This document shows positions 1-8,121 of a stretch of DNA of 18,594 nt, piece by piece. How positions within the stretch are numbered: position 1 is the first letter of the stretch; the number at the start of each line of letters is the position of its first letter. Position numbers and translations under genes: made by a program. The stretch spans positions 1 to 18,594 of the forward strand of contig CAAGIZ010000012.1 in NCBI GenBank assembly GCA_900770075.1, given 5' to 3'. The DNA is from Spirochaetia bacterium (GTDB lineage Bacteria > Spirochaetota > Spirochaetia > Treponematales > Treponemataceae). Below the pieces are notes generated by a model. That model saw only the letters and a list, made by a program, of their open reading frames with translations, had not been told where the DNA came from and did no database searches.

Positions 1-3000
1 AAATTGGGCGGAAACGTAAAGACAACGGAAACTTCGGATTTTGGCGGAGAACTGACAGACTTTTTCGGAGAAGTGACAGAGGCCTTCGGTCAATTTTACG
101 AGAAAAATGTTTTTGTAAACGCTGATGCGGTTTTGACAGACGGAGCCTTTGGAGCAAATCTTGACGCAACAGGAAAGCTTGTAATCGAAGGAAACATGAA
201 AATTTCCGGCAATTTGGGAACCTTTGCGGCTCCGGCATCTGTTTTTGTGGGGGGCAGCGCAGATTTTTCTTCTGGAAGTGCTCAAAAAGTCATCACTGCC
301 GGAAAACAGACCTATTCAAAAAACATTACAGCCCTTTCAAAATTGGAAATAACAGCCGGTGGGACAGCAGAAAGCGAAAGTTACGTTGTCTTGCACGGTT
401 TTGACGCAGAAGCCTCCCTTTTATTGACGGCAGAAACAGCAGAACTTTTTTATGCAGACTATGTTTCTGAAGGGGAACAGGTTTTTGACTGTCAGACCGT
501 AAAAATCTCTGCAAATTCGGAAAACTCTTTGTCTTCCTGCCAGTGGGCGGCAAAGAGCGCAGATTCCAAAATCACCCTTCAAAAAGAAAATTCCCGTCTG
601 TTTTTTGACTTCGGGAAAGAAGGAGAGAACCGGGAACTTGCCTTAAAAACAGACCTGAGTTCAGCAGATGTTTTTGCTTATTCCGGGAAAATCACTTTGT
701 CTGGTGAAGTAACAGTTTCTGCAAGAAATTTTACAGCCTGGGGAAAAAATTATTCTGCTGTGGACAGGTGTTTTTCGGAAAGCAATTCCCGCTTTGCATA
801 TTTTGGAGACGAGGCTCTTCTTACTCACTCTACGGCAGCAGAAATTGGTGTTTCCGGGGAAGGCACTGGGGAGAAAGTCATTGAAGTTTCAGAAAATTTT
901 TATGTAAACGGACTGGATTTACAAAACCTGACCTTAAAAATTCCCGACAATTCTTCTTCAAACCCGGTTTTTAATTCAACTGCCCAAGTTACGGAAAGAC
1001 AGTGGGGGCTTCCTTATGCGGTGGCTTTTAATTCAACTATAAGCGGCACAAAAGCAGAAAACGGCTGGCTTACGGCAAGTTCTTATGCCCAAAACTGCGT
1101 GGACGGCGGGGAAAACTCTCAGGTTCAGTTCCAGTCTCCGAAAATACAAAAGGCATACTCGGTCTATGACGATGTTGTTTACGTTGAATTTGACATGGCC
1201 GTTGAAAATTCAAAGGGCGAAGTAAGTTCAATTTTTGCCCAAAACTATGAAAGTGCGGCATCTGGCGGCGTGTGGTATTTCGGGGGAACTGTGCAATTTG
1301 AAGGAGTTTATTCAGACCCGGACTGCACCACCAGGCTTTTGGAAGAAGATGTAAAGGGCTTTTATCTTAAAGGCGGCACTTCCTGGAATACGGATGCAAC
1401 AGGTTCCGCACCTTACAGCACGGCACTAAAGGCGGAAAGGGACTCCACAGACAGAAAAGGCGTTCACAAAACAGTGACCACTGATTTGTCTTTTCTGGAA
1501 GGCTGTTTTTTTGCCGCAGAAGGAAAGACTTTTTGTCAGAACTATGGGGCAGGCACTGACAGGGATACAGGTTCACTTCCGCCGGCATATACGCAGACAG
1601 AGGACAGATCCGCTCCTGTCTTGATAGCATTCTACACTGGGCAGGAACTTCACACACCGGGAAAGAGCAGCGAACAGAAAACTTACGATTCCCACAACTT
1701 TATGGAGTTTTGGTATTCGGAAGCTGTCGATATAGGAGAACTGAAATATGACGGCGGAGATACCAATGTCCGGGCTGTTTCCGGGACCGGGCATATAAGC
1801 GGAAACGGAACTTTAACAGAAAACAATTCCGGGCAGACAGGCCTTGCCATAGAAGGCCTTGCTTCGATTGACGACGGAATCCTCCTTGCTTTTTCAAAAG
1901 ACGGCACTGATTCTCCCCATGCCCTTTACAGAAAATTCAGCACAAAAGCCGGGGAAGAAGAGCAGATCCAGACCCATCGGGTTCGAGTAGGCGTTGCGGC
2001 TTTTACTGACGGCACCGTAACTTTTACAGACAGCCAGAATCCAGCCCTCAACGGTCAATACCACAACTGGCTCGGCTGCATAAAAAAGGCTCAGACTCCC
2101 AAAGGAACAGTTGCCCCCGTCGAAAATTCCCGGATTACAGACATCTTCGGAAACGTTCTTGATGCGGCTGCAAGGAATGAAGGCGACGCTCACAGGCTGC
2201 CGGATTTGACGGTAAACAGCCACACCGACGGTTTAGGGATAAAGGATTCTGAACAGACAGGCTCTCTTTATGGTGAATGGGATGTACTTCCCCCTGTAAT
2301 TGCTCCTATCGTAAGCAGCAGAAACGGCTGGAACCGTTGGAGCCTTGGCAGCGAAGCCGGAGGTTTGGATTCCCCGGAAACTTCAGAAATAATAGGAAGC
2401 TCAGAAAGCACTTCGGACAACACCATAAAATACATCGAAGTTCACTTTTTCGACAACGACAGGACTCAGGCAGAAATCTGGTCGGAAATCTGGTGGCGCA
2501 CCCGAAAAGGCTGGATTACGGATTTGGGAGACACCTCAGCCTTGCCGGAAAGCCGAGGAGGAGCCAGACCGGAAAGCTCAGATTCAAAAACCTCTGGCGG
2601 AATAAGACTCTGCTCCCTCAAAAACGAAAACCGCTCTTTTTCCTACAAGGTAAAGGACATGCAGACCGGCTCCTTCTCTGGTGCCGGAGAACAATACTTT
2701 GACGGCGCAACGGACATCTCCCCGACAGTTTTCTCCACCGTCTTTAAACCCAAAGACAGGACAACTTCTGCCGACGGCCTTTACATTCGTCTTCCCCTGA
2801 AGGACACGAGTCTTTCTGTCCGCACCATTTTTGAACTTGCTTACAACCCGGAAGAAAGTTATGTTACGGATCTGGCAGGAAACCTGCTTTCTTCGTCCTA
2901 TCCGCAAAAGACCTGCTTTGACTCGCTGGATTTAACTCCGCCGTCCATTATTCTGACCCTTGCACCGATTGGCGAAAACAAAATCTACGCCGTCTTTTCA

Positions 3001-4356
3001 AAACAGCTGGATTTGACCGGTTCCTCCACTGACAGCACTGGCACCGCCACTGACGCCACTGACAGCGCATCTGGGGCATCCGTTTCAGACACCCTCCTTG
3101 CCCAGATTGCAGAAAGTTTTGTTCTGGTACAAAAAGGCTCGGCTTCAGGCACCGCTCCCGAAGAAAATGCAGTTGTCAGGGCAGAATACGTTTCTTCTTC
3201 GGAAAACTACACGGCCCTGCTGTTCACCCTGGAAAAAAGCATAGACCTTTCAGACGTGGAAAACCTCTGGCTCAGGAATACAGGCTGGAATTCCCAGACG
3301 ACAGAAGACCTGCTTGGACTTACGGTCGCAGACACAAAAATCAGGGATTCCCTCGGAAACTATATGAACGTAAACACAGGACACACCCTCAGCGACTTTG
3401 CGGTAAATGCCCTTGACGTCCTCTACGCCTATGCCAACCAGAAAAACTCCGACGGTTGGGACGAAAAATCCCTCTACGGCGAAAATCTGGCTCCGGCTTC
3501 AGGCGATTATGCAGTCCACGACTTTACCGCAGAACAGGGAAACTACGGCACCCTTCTGGAAAACCGGGACATCACCCTGCAGGTAAAAACCGCCGGAGAA
3601 ATGCCTTCCGACAGAAAATTCATCCTCCTGCCTGCAAAAAAATCCTCTCTGGAAACGGGCATGGTCAGCGACAGAATAAACGCCCTGTTGGGAACAGACT
3701 GGAGACTCTGGCTTCCGACGCCACAAAAGACTCTTGCCACCACTCCCAACACCGCCATCCTTGCGGAAATTTCCCCAGAAAATGCCGGGCTTTCAGAAAA
3801 CTCAGATTCAACCCTCTGGAATTACACCTTCTACGACGAAAAGTGCAGCTTTAAAAGCGGAGATGAAATACAGTTCCTCTTCAAACTTGCAAAAGCTGAC
3901 GGAACTGACGTTACAATCGACAGCGATGCAGACAATTTTGACGGAGCCTCCTCTCCTTCCGAAGAAATTCCCCTCTATGGGGTAAAAATGCCTCTGGAAA
4001 AAATACAGGCCGGGGATTTTTCCTTTGTGGATTTGTGGTCGTTTAAGCTCAAGGGAATAAAACAGCAGCGGGGCGGGGTTACAATCCTCAACAACGTCAT
4101 AAACGTAAATTTGCGGGAACAGACCGTTGTGGAAGTAAACGTGCCCGAAGCAGGAAACCTCAACGTCTTTGTCATGACCCTCGATGGAAACATAGTCCGC
4201 CGTCTTAACCACGGCAGGGTGCAGGCAGGAACCCGATATTACCGCTGGGACGGAACAAACGCAGCCGGAAAACCAGTAGCCCGGGGACTTTATTTTGTTC
4301 GGGTGGTCGGCCCTCAAATCGACGAAACGAGGAAAGTCCTTTGTGTAAAAGAGTGA
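1..4356 (+). CDS. Large secreted/surface protein with C-terminal FlgD-type Ig domain (5' end outside window)
   Basis: The reading frame is open from the first base, so the N-terminus and any signal peptide lie outside; about 1,450 residues are visible. The last ~75 residues (about 4129-4353) match the FlgD-like Ig fold: a beta-rich stretch, then YYRWDGTNAAGKPVARGLYF and a final basic-hydrophobic strand (RKVLCVKE). Upstream are several segments of the bacterial Ig/SbsA-like type, each with an F/Y-S-x-x-V/L-D strand and a later D-x-x-GN-x-L motif (ITDIFGNVLD, YVTDLAGNLL, IRDSLGNYMN). A Ser/Thr/Asp/Ala-rich linker lies near 3016-3090. Cysteines are few. In spirochaetes and Bacteroidetes such proteins are exported, and the terminal domain acts as a structural or sorting module; the specific role here is unknown. 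An imperfect hairpin follows the stop. The domain call is good and the function is not known. Confidence 0.8.
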   Translation, partial: KLGGNVKTTETSDFGGELTDFFGEVTEAFGQFYEKNVFVNADAVLTDGAFGANLDATGKLVIEGNMKISGNLGTFAAPASVFVGGSADFSSGSAQKVITAGKQTYSKNITALSKLEITAGGTAESESYVVLHGFDAEASLLLTAETAELFYADYVSEGEQVFDCQTVKISANSENSLSSCQWAAKSADSKITLQKENSRLFFDFGKEGENRELALKTDLSSADVFAYSGKITLSGEVTVSARNFTAWGKNYSAVDRCFSESNSRFAYFGDEALLTHSTAAEIGVSGEGTGEKVIEVSENFYVNGLDLQNLTLKIPDNSSSNPVFNSTAQVTERQWGLPYAVAFNSTISGTKAENGWLTASSYAQNCVDGGENSQVQFQSPKIQKAYSVYDDVVYVEFDMAVENSKGEVSSIFAQNYESAASGGVWYFGGTVQFEGVYSDPDCTTRLLEEDVKGFYLKGGTSWNTDATGSAPYSTALKAERDSTDRKGVHKTVTTDLSFLEGCFFAAEGKTFCQNYGAGTDRDTGSLPPAYTQTEDRSAPVLIAFYTGQELHTPGKSSEQKTYDSHNFMEFWYSEAVDIGELKYDGGDTNVRAVSGTGHISGNGTLTENNSGQTGLAIEGLASIDDGILLAFSKDGTDSPHALYRKFSTKAGEEEQIQTHRVRVGVAAFTDGTVTFTDSQNPALNGQYHNWLGCIKKAQTPKGTVAPVENSRITDIFGNVLDAAARNEGDAHRLPDLTVNSHTDGLGIKDSEQTGSLYGEWDVLPPVIAPIVSSRNGWNRWSLGSEAGGLDSPETSEIIGSSESTSDNTIKYIEVHFFDNDRTQAEIWSEIWWRTRKGWITDLGDTSALPESRGGARPESSDSKTSGGIRLCSLKNENRSFSYKVKDMQTGSFSGAGEQYFDGATDISPTVFSTVFKPKDRTTSADGLYIRLPLKDTSLSVRTIFELAYNPEESYVTDLAGNLLSSSYPQKTCFDSLDLTPPSIILTLAPIGENKIYAVFSKQLDLTGSSTDSTGTATDATDSASGASVSDTLLAQIAESFVLVQKGSASGTAPEENAVVRAEYVSSSENYTALLFTLEKSIDLSDVENLWLRNTGWNSQTTEDLLGLTVADTKIRDSLGNYMNVNTGHTLSDFAVNALDVLYAYANQKNSDGWDEKSLYGENLAPASGDYAVHDFTAEQGNYGTLLENRDITLQVKTAGEMPSDRKFILLPAKKSSLETGMVSDRINALLGTDWRLWLPTPQKTLATTPNTAILAEISPENAGLSENSDSTLWNYTFYDEKCSFKSGDEIQFLFKLAKADGTDVTIDSDADNFDGASSPSEEIPLYGVKMPLEKIQAGDFSFVDLWSFKLKGIKQQRGGVTILNNVINVNLREQTVVEVNVPEAGNLNVFVMTLDGNIVRRLNHGRVQAGTRYYRWDGTNAAGKPVARGLYFVRVVGPQIDETRKVLCVKE

Positions 4357-4360
4357 TTTT

Positions 4361-4389
4361 AGAGAGTGGATTTGGACGGAATCCTCTCT
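4361..4389 (+). terminator. Possible weak terminator hairpin after the surface-protein gene
   Basis: AGAGA and GGATT, separated by a 2-base bulge, pair with AATCC-TCTCT around a 7-base loop, starting 5 bases after the stop codon. No T-run follows, so it would be a poor intrinsic terminator. It may only protect the transcript 3' end. Confidence 0.3.
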
Positions 4390-4530
4390 CAACCGGTGCT
4401 GCGCAGTTCCGCTGACGCTCCATTCCCCTTGCGGGGAACGGCATTGCCGCTGCTCCGCCCCGCCGTAGCATCTGCCGGAGAAAAGAGCAAAAGAAACAGT
4501 CTTTAACCAGCGTGTAGTGCTGACAGCACG
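4390..4530. repeat. GC-rich intergenic hairpin cluster
   Basis: This non-coding stretch holds short palindromes in a row: TTCCCC-TTGC-GGGGAA (4423-4438), CGGC-ATT-GCCG (4439-4449) and GTGCT-GAC-AGCAC (4517-4529). The 10-mer TGCTGCGCAG at 4397-4406 recurs at 18328, 18409 and 18513 in the GC-rich repeats at the right edge. The flanking context is also similar (TGCTGCGCAG, one variable base, TCCG). This suggests a remnant of the same dispersed repeat. No gene is supported here. Confidence 0.45.
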
Positions 4531-4615
4531 GTTTTGCAATGAACATTCTCGACCGGTAGCCCCCTTGTTTAAATTATTTCTATAATGTGTTTGCCCTGAC
4601 AAAAATCCTCTTTCC

Positions 4616-4644
4616 TTGACCATAAGTTTTTTATTGGTCATAAT
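4616..4644 (+). promoter_or_regulatory. Sigma-70-type promoter of the PilZ/methyltransferase operon, with overlapping inverted repeat
   Basis: TTGACC (4616-4621) and CATAAT (4639-4644) are separated by exactly 17 bases, close to consensus TTGACA-17-TATAAT. The expected start of transcription (~4650-4652) falls on or next to the ATG at 4653. TGACCA and TGGTCA form an inverted repeat spanning the -35 and the spacer up to the -10, which could be an operator. A second TATAAT at 4581-4586 has no matching -35. Confidence 0.6.
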
Positions 4645-4652
4645 TGCCTTAG

Positions 4653-5039
4653 ATGAACGCAAATTTTCGAAAAGACATCCGTTTTTCTGATTTTGGGCGG
4701 GCAGAGTGCCTTCAGATTTGCCCTGTTCCCGGAGCACTGGAAGACATAAGCCTGAGCGGCTGCCGGATTCATTATGAAGCACCGGTTTCCATAAATCTGG
4801 AAGACGATTACGAAATTCACTTCAGGCTGTCCAGGGCGGGAATGGAAAGCCTTGTCCTCATGTGCCATCCTCAGTGGCTTAACCAGAACCCCGACGGTTC
4901 TACAGATGCAGGATTTCTGTTTTTACATTCCCTGGATTCCGGGGCGCTTCAGGCGTACATTTTACAGCGGGAAAACGAAGAAAAAATGGAAAATTTTGAA
5001 GGAATAATTCCGCAGGGTGATTCATGCCAGTTCGTATAA
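4653..5039 (+). CDS. PilZ-domain protein (probable c-di-GMP receptor)
   Basis: This 128-residue protein consists of essentially one PilZ domain. Both halves of the c-di-GMP-binding signature are present: RxxxR at residues 6-10 (RKDIR) and D/NxSxxG at 31-36 (DISLSG). PilZ proteins bind cyclic di-GMP and pass the signal to motility, adhesion or enzyme partners; the partner here is unknown. The start is fixed: the codon just before this ATG is TAG in the same frame, and a later start would remove the RxxxR motif. No Shine-Dalgarno sequence precedes it, and the -10 box ends 8 bases upstream, so the mRNA may be leaderless. The gene overlaps the next by 16 bases, implying co-transcription and probably translational coupling with an rRNA methyltransferase. 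C-di-GMP binding itself is inferred from motifs. Confidence 0.85.
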   Translation: MNANFRKDIRFSDFGRAECLQICPVPGALEDISLSGCRIHYEAPVSINLEDDYEIHFRLSRAGMESLVLMCHPQWLNQNPDGSTDAGFLFLHSLDSGALQAYILQRENEEKMENFEGIIPQGDSCQFV

Positions 5040-6115
5040 CAAAACTTGAAGGAACGGCTTTTCTTGCCTTTCCGGGGTGCAAAGACCTTCTTGCTTCAGA
5101 ATTAAGTTCACGCTTTAACTACGGAACAATCAGACCGGCTGCAACGATTCAGGGTTCCGTCTTTTCTGCAGAAAACAGTCAGTGGTTCGGCGAACTTCTC
5201 TACTGCCCGGATTTTTCCGTAAATTCCAGACCTGAAACAAAAAAAGCAAAAAACGGCGACCTGCCTTACTGGGCTTCCGTCTGTCTTTTGGAGCCTTTTC
5301 TTCTGGAATTTGACTCCATTGGCGAAGCGGCAAGAGCCCTTAAAGAAATTCAGCGGAACTGGGCACCTTACCAGTATCAGCTTTTCCGGCGGGGAACCCT
5401 CATTCAGCAGAAACTTCCCTACATCAACTTAAAAGAAAAAAACTTCTTTAAAACAGACCCTCAGACTGGAGAAAAGTCCTTTGCTCTGGAAATTCCAAAT
5501 TCTCCCATGGGGCTTTATACCCTTACCGGGGAAAAATCCATTCTGGCAGGAGCCGTAACTTCCAGTTCCATTCCTCTCGGGCTTATAAACTTTGTGGAAG
5601 ACCACGAAAATCCTCCGAGCCGGGCCTATCTTAAAATTCAGGAAAGCCTTACTTTGGCAAGACATTTCTTTGGAACGGAACTTCCCGTTAAAAACTCAAA
5701 ATGCTTTGAAGCCGGTGCCTGTCCCGGCGGCTGGACTTGGGTTTTGCGGGGGCTTGGCTCAGAAGTCTTTGCGGTGGACAGGGCGGAACTGGTTCCTTCC
5801 CTCATGACAGACCCGCTGGTAAAGTTCATGGCCCACGATGCCTTTACCTTAAAGCCGGAAGAAGTCTGCAGACAGCTGGGCTGCGAAAAACTTGACTGGG
5901 TTTTCAGCGATGTAATCTGTTACCCTCAGCGGCTTTTTGAATGGATAAATCTTTGGCTGGAAAGCGGACGCACAAAAAACATGATTTGCACCATAAAGAT
6001 GCAGGGCGAAACAGACTGGGAACTGATTAAAAAGTTTTCGGACATACCGGGCAGCCGGGTGGTTCACCTGCACTACAACAAGCACGAACTCACCTGGATT
6101 TATGCCGGACAGTAA
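5024..6115 (+). CDS. rlmM: RlmM-like 23S rRNA 2'-O-ribose methyltransferase
   Basis: The protein has 363 residues, nearly the length of E. coli RlmM (366), which 2'-O-methylates C2498 of 23S rRNA using SAM. The N-terminal ~80 residues resemble the RlmM THUMP-like region (AFPGCKDLLASEL). The C-terminal half is an RrmJ/FtsJ-type Rossmann fold with SAM motif EAGACPGGWTWVL (229-241) and an acidic motif II (FAVDRAE). The K-D-K-E catalytic tetrad can be placed at K204 (SRAYLKI), D296 (VFSDV), K325 (TIKMQ) and E355 (HELTW). The start lies inside the upstream PilZ gene with only a weak GGGTGA-type ribosome site, consistent with coupling. A bidirectional-looking hairpin follows the stop. The methyltransferase assignment is firm. 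Identity with RlmM rather than another RrmJ-fold RNA methyltransferase is likely but not proven. Confidence 0.82.
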   Translation: MPVRITKLEGTAFLAFPGCKDLLASELSSRFNYGTIRPAATIQGSVFSAENSQWFGELLYCPDFSVNSRPETKKAKNGDLPYWASVCLLEPFLLEFDSIGEAARALKEIQRNWAPYQYQLFRRGTLIQQKLPYINLKEKNFFKTDPQTGEKSFALEIPNSPMGLYTLTGEKSILAGAVTSSSIPLGLINFVEDHENPPSRAYLKIQESLTLARHFFGTELPVKNSKCFEAGACPGGWTWVLRGLGSEVFAVDRAELVPSLMTDPLVKFMAHDAFTLKPEEVCRQLGCEKLDWVFSDVICYPQRLFEWINLWLESGRTKNMICTIKMQGETDWELIKKFSDIPGSRVVHLHYNKHELTWIYAGQ

Positions 6116-6121
6116 AAGAGC

Positions 6122-6159
6122 ACCTCGAAAAACTCGTCTTTGTCGATTTTTTTCGAGGT
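6122..6159. terminator. Hairpin between convergent genes (copy 1 of the hairpin family)
   Basis: ACCTCG-AAAAA pairs with TTTTT-CGAGGT around a conserved centre CTCGTCTTTGTCGA. It lies 6 bases after the rlmM-like stop and 13 bases from the metA stop, and A/T tracts flank the arms on both strands. It would serve as a terminator or 3'-end stabiliser in both directions. Bases 6128-6152 are identical, in reverse complement, to 9722-9746. Confidence 0.65.
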
Positions 6160-6172
6160 ACCAAAAAAAACT

Positions 6173-7087
6173 TTAAATCTTTTCCAGATCGAACGGCGTG
6201 TCCTGATATACGTAGTAGTTGAGCCAGTTGCTGAAAAACAGATGGGCAGTGCTTCGCCAGACATTCAGAGGTTTTTTGTCCGGGTTGTCTTCTGGAAAGT
6301 AATTTAAAGGCAGTTCAATCGGAAGACCCTTGTTTTTATCCCTCCAGTATTCTTTGGAAAGGGTTTCTGTGTCGTATTCAAGGTGTCCCATCATAAAAAT
6401 CGAACGGTTATCTGCACTTTTGCAGAGGGTTATTTCGTTTTCCAGATTTTCTGCCAGAACAGTCAGGTCTTTAACTCTTAAGATGGAATTCCTGCTTACA
6501 GTTGTGTGGCGGCTGGTGGGTACAGGGAAAATGTCGTCAAAGCCCCTTAAAAGCCGGTCGTTTTCCATTATCTTGTGGTTTGGAATTATTCCGAAGGCCT
6601 TTTTTTCGAGGGAAAGCTTTTTTATGCCGTAGTTGTGGTACAGTCCTGCCTGTGCGCCCCAGCAGATGTAAAGGGTGCTGAATACGTTCTTTTTTGCGTA
6701 GTCCATTATGTCGCACAGTTCGTTCCAGTAGTCTACGTCTTCAAAAGGCATCTGTTCCACAGGAGCACCGGTTATTATCAGACCGTCGTATTTGTGCCGG
6801 AAAATTTCGCTGGAAGGAATGTAAAATTTTTCCAGATGTTCTTCGCTTACATGGGTTGCCTCGTGGTTTTCCATCCTGACCAGAGAGATGTCAATTTGAA
6901 GGGGAGTGTTTCCCAAAAGGCGCAGAAGCTGGGTTTCTGTGGTTTCCTTTGTAGGCATAAGGTTTACTATGGCGATTTTTAAAGGGCGGATATCCTGAGT
7001 GGCGGCCCGTTTTTCTGTCATTACAAAGATGTTTTCGTTTTCGAGCACTGTGCGTGCCGGCAAGTCGCTTTGAATTCTGATTGGCAT
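6173..7087 (-). CDS. metA: MetA-type homoserine O-acyltransferase, predicted acetyl-CoA-specific
   Basis: The 304-residue protein matches the MetA family along its whole length, starting with the characteristic MPIRI. It acylates L-homoserine in the first committed step of methionine synthesis, in the cytoplasm. The catalytic Cys142 (LYICWGAQAG) and the His235/Glu237 pair (GHLEYD) fall at the standard numbers. Position 111 is Glu (GAPVEQ). In characterised MetA enzymes Glu111 goes with acetyl-CoA, while Gly111 (as in E. coli) goes with succinyl-CoA, so the product is probably O-acetylhomoserine. The gene stands alone between convergent and divergent neighbours; no other methionine gene or SAM riboswitch is in view. 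The only in-frame start is this ATG, it has no Shine-Dalgarno sequence, and an extended -10 (TGC-TACACT) ends 6 bases upstream. Confidence 0.95.
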   Translation of the reverse strand: MPIRIQSDLPARTVLENENIFVMTEKRAATQDIRPLKIAIVNLMPTKETTETQLLRLLGNTPLQIDISLVRMENHEATHVSEEHLEKFYIPSSEIFRHKYDGLIITGAPVEQMPFEDVDYWNELCDIMDYAKKNVFSTLYICWGAQAGLYHNYGIKKLSLEKKAFGIIPNHKIMENDRLLRGFDDIFPVPTSRHTTVSRNSILRVKDLTVLAENLENEITLCKSADNRSIFMMGHLEYDTETLSKEYWRDKNKGLPIELPLNYFPEDNPDKKPLNVWRSTAHLFFSNWLNYYVYQDTPFDLEKI

Positions 7088-7093
7088 GGCTTT

Positions 7094-7102
7094 AGTGTAG
7101 CA
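7094..7102 (-). promoter_or_regulatory. Extended -10 element of metA
   Basis: On the minus strand TGC-TACACT is a TGn-extended -10 hexamer. The ATG of metA follows after 6 bases, leaving no room for a ribosome-binding site. No convincing -35 is visible. The whole divergent spacer is only 49 bases, so the promoter of the plus-strand hydrolase-fold gene must overlap this region. Confidence 0.45.
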
Positions 7103-7136
7103 AATTTTTAAGGATTATGCTATTGTAGGTGGCTGT

Positions 7137-8108
7137 ATGGCTTGTTCACGGGAGCGTAAGGCTGCAATAAAAAAACTAAAAAATCTGTTTTTCTCTCAAA
7201 AATCTGACGTAAAAAACTTTCGGGCAAAATTTGACTCTGTTTTTTCAGAACCCCTCTTAGCCAACAACGTTCAGCGTTCGGAAAGGCTCTTCGGAGGAAT
7301 TTTCTGCGATGTTTTTTCGCCGGAGATTTACATTACAAGGCGCATAATAATCTACATCCACGGAGGCTGTTTTGTAGGCGGTTCCAGGGAGGCTTACCGT
7401 TCTTTTGCAGCGTCCCTTGCTTCCTGTGCCAGTGCCCGGGCTGTGGTGCCGGAATTCCGCCTTGCGCCCACCCATCCTTATCCTGCTTCTCTGGAAGACG
7501 TTCAGAATGTATTCAGGGCGGTGTATTCGGAAGAACTCATTGCAACTTCTCTGGACACCGCCGTTTCCTGCAATTCAGACGGTTCAAAACCTCAAATAAT
7601 CTTAATGGCTGACGGTTCCGGGGCTTCCATTGCGCTGGGGCTGGTCTTGAGCCTTAGGGACAAATACCGCTCTGCAATTTCCAAAATCGTGCTTTTCAGT
7701 CCCTGGCTTGACCTTGGTGCGGATTCCAAAAAGTTCACCGCAAAAAAAGTCTGCGATGAGCTTTACAGTGCAGAGGCGATGTTTCGTGCTGCAGAGATGT
7801 ACACTTTCCAGAACAACAGAAACCTTTCCTCTGTTTCTCCCCTGCGGGCAGAAAAAGAACAGCTGGCTTTTTTTCCGCCGGTTTACATACAGATGGGGGA
7901 AGAAGAATTCACTCTGGAGGATGCAGAACAGTTTGAACGGAAGCTTCTGGAAGCGGGAGCAAAGTGCACTCTTGACGTCTGGCCAAAAATGCCGGCAATG
8001 TTTCAGCTGGCAGACGAATATTTTGAAGAAGCCCATCTGGCGGTGGAAAAAATAGGAAGGCTTTTTACGGAGCAAAAGGCTGAAAAGAATTCCGCCAGGG
8101 ATTTTTAA
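7137..8108 (+). CDS. HSL-type alpha/beta-hydrolase-fold protein lacking catalytic Ser and His (probable pseudoenzyme)
   Basis: The 323-residue protein has the hormone-sensitive-lipase/acetyl-esterase fold. The oxyanion motif HGG is intact (75-77, YIHGGCF), as are FRLAPTHPYPAS (108-119; usually YRLAPEHPFPA) and the SPWLDL strand (188-193). The catalytic residues are not conserved. The usual GDSAGG elbow reads ADGSGA (158-163), so Gly occupies the Ser position. The acid loop reads GEEEF (254-258), with Glu where Asp is expected. The segment usually MPHVFQ is MPAMFQ (285-290), with Ala for His. Esterase activity is therefore doubtful; a binding or scaffold role is possible. An AGGTGG ribosome site precedes the ATG. 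The U32-family gene starts 13 bases downstream, so the two form an operon. The fold is clear and the function unknown. Confidence 0.8.
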   Translation: MACSRERKAAIKKLKNLFFSQKSDVKNFRAKFDSVFSEPLLANNVQRSERLFGGIFCDVFSPEIYITRRIIIYIHGGCFVGGSREAYRSFAASLASCASARAVVPEFRLAPTHPYPASLEDVQNVFRAVYSEELIATSLDTAVSCNSDGSKPQIILMADGSGASIALGLVLSLRDKYRSAISKIVLFSPWLDLGADSKKFTAKKVCDELYSAEAMFRAAEMYTFQNNRNLSSVSPLRAEKEQLAFFPPVYIQMGEEEFTLEDAEQFERKLLEAGAKCTLDVWPKMPAMFQLADEYFEEAHLAVEKIGRLFTEQKAEKNSARDF

Positions 8109-8121
8109 GGAAGGTAAGAAT

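Noticed and set aside
3808..4782. Long open frame on the minus strand (324 codons) across the end of the surface gene and the intergenic region
   Set aside because: It lies opposite a confident gene and opposite the pilZ promoter, and it has no recognisable domain and no ribosome site.
7088..7136. SAM or other riboswitch upstream of metA
   Set aside because: Only 49 bases separate the divergent genes, and metA appears to have no leader, so there is no room for a known aptamer.
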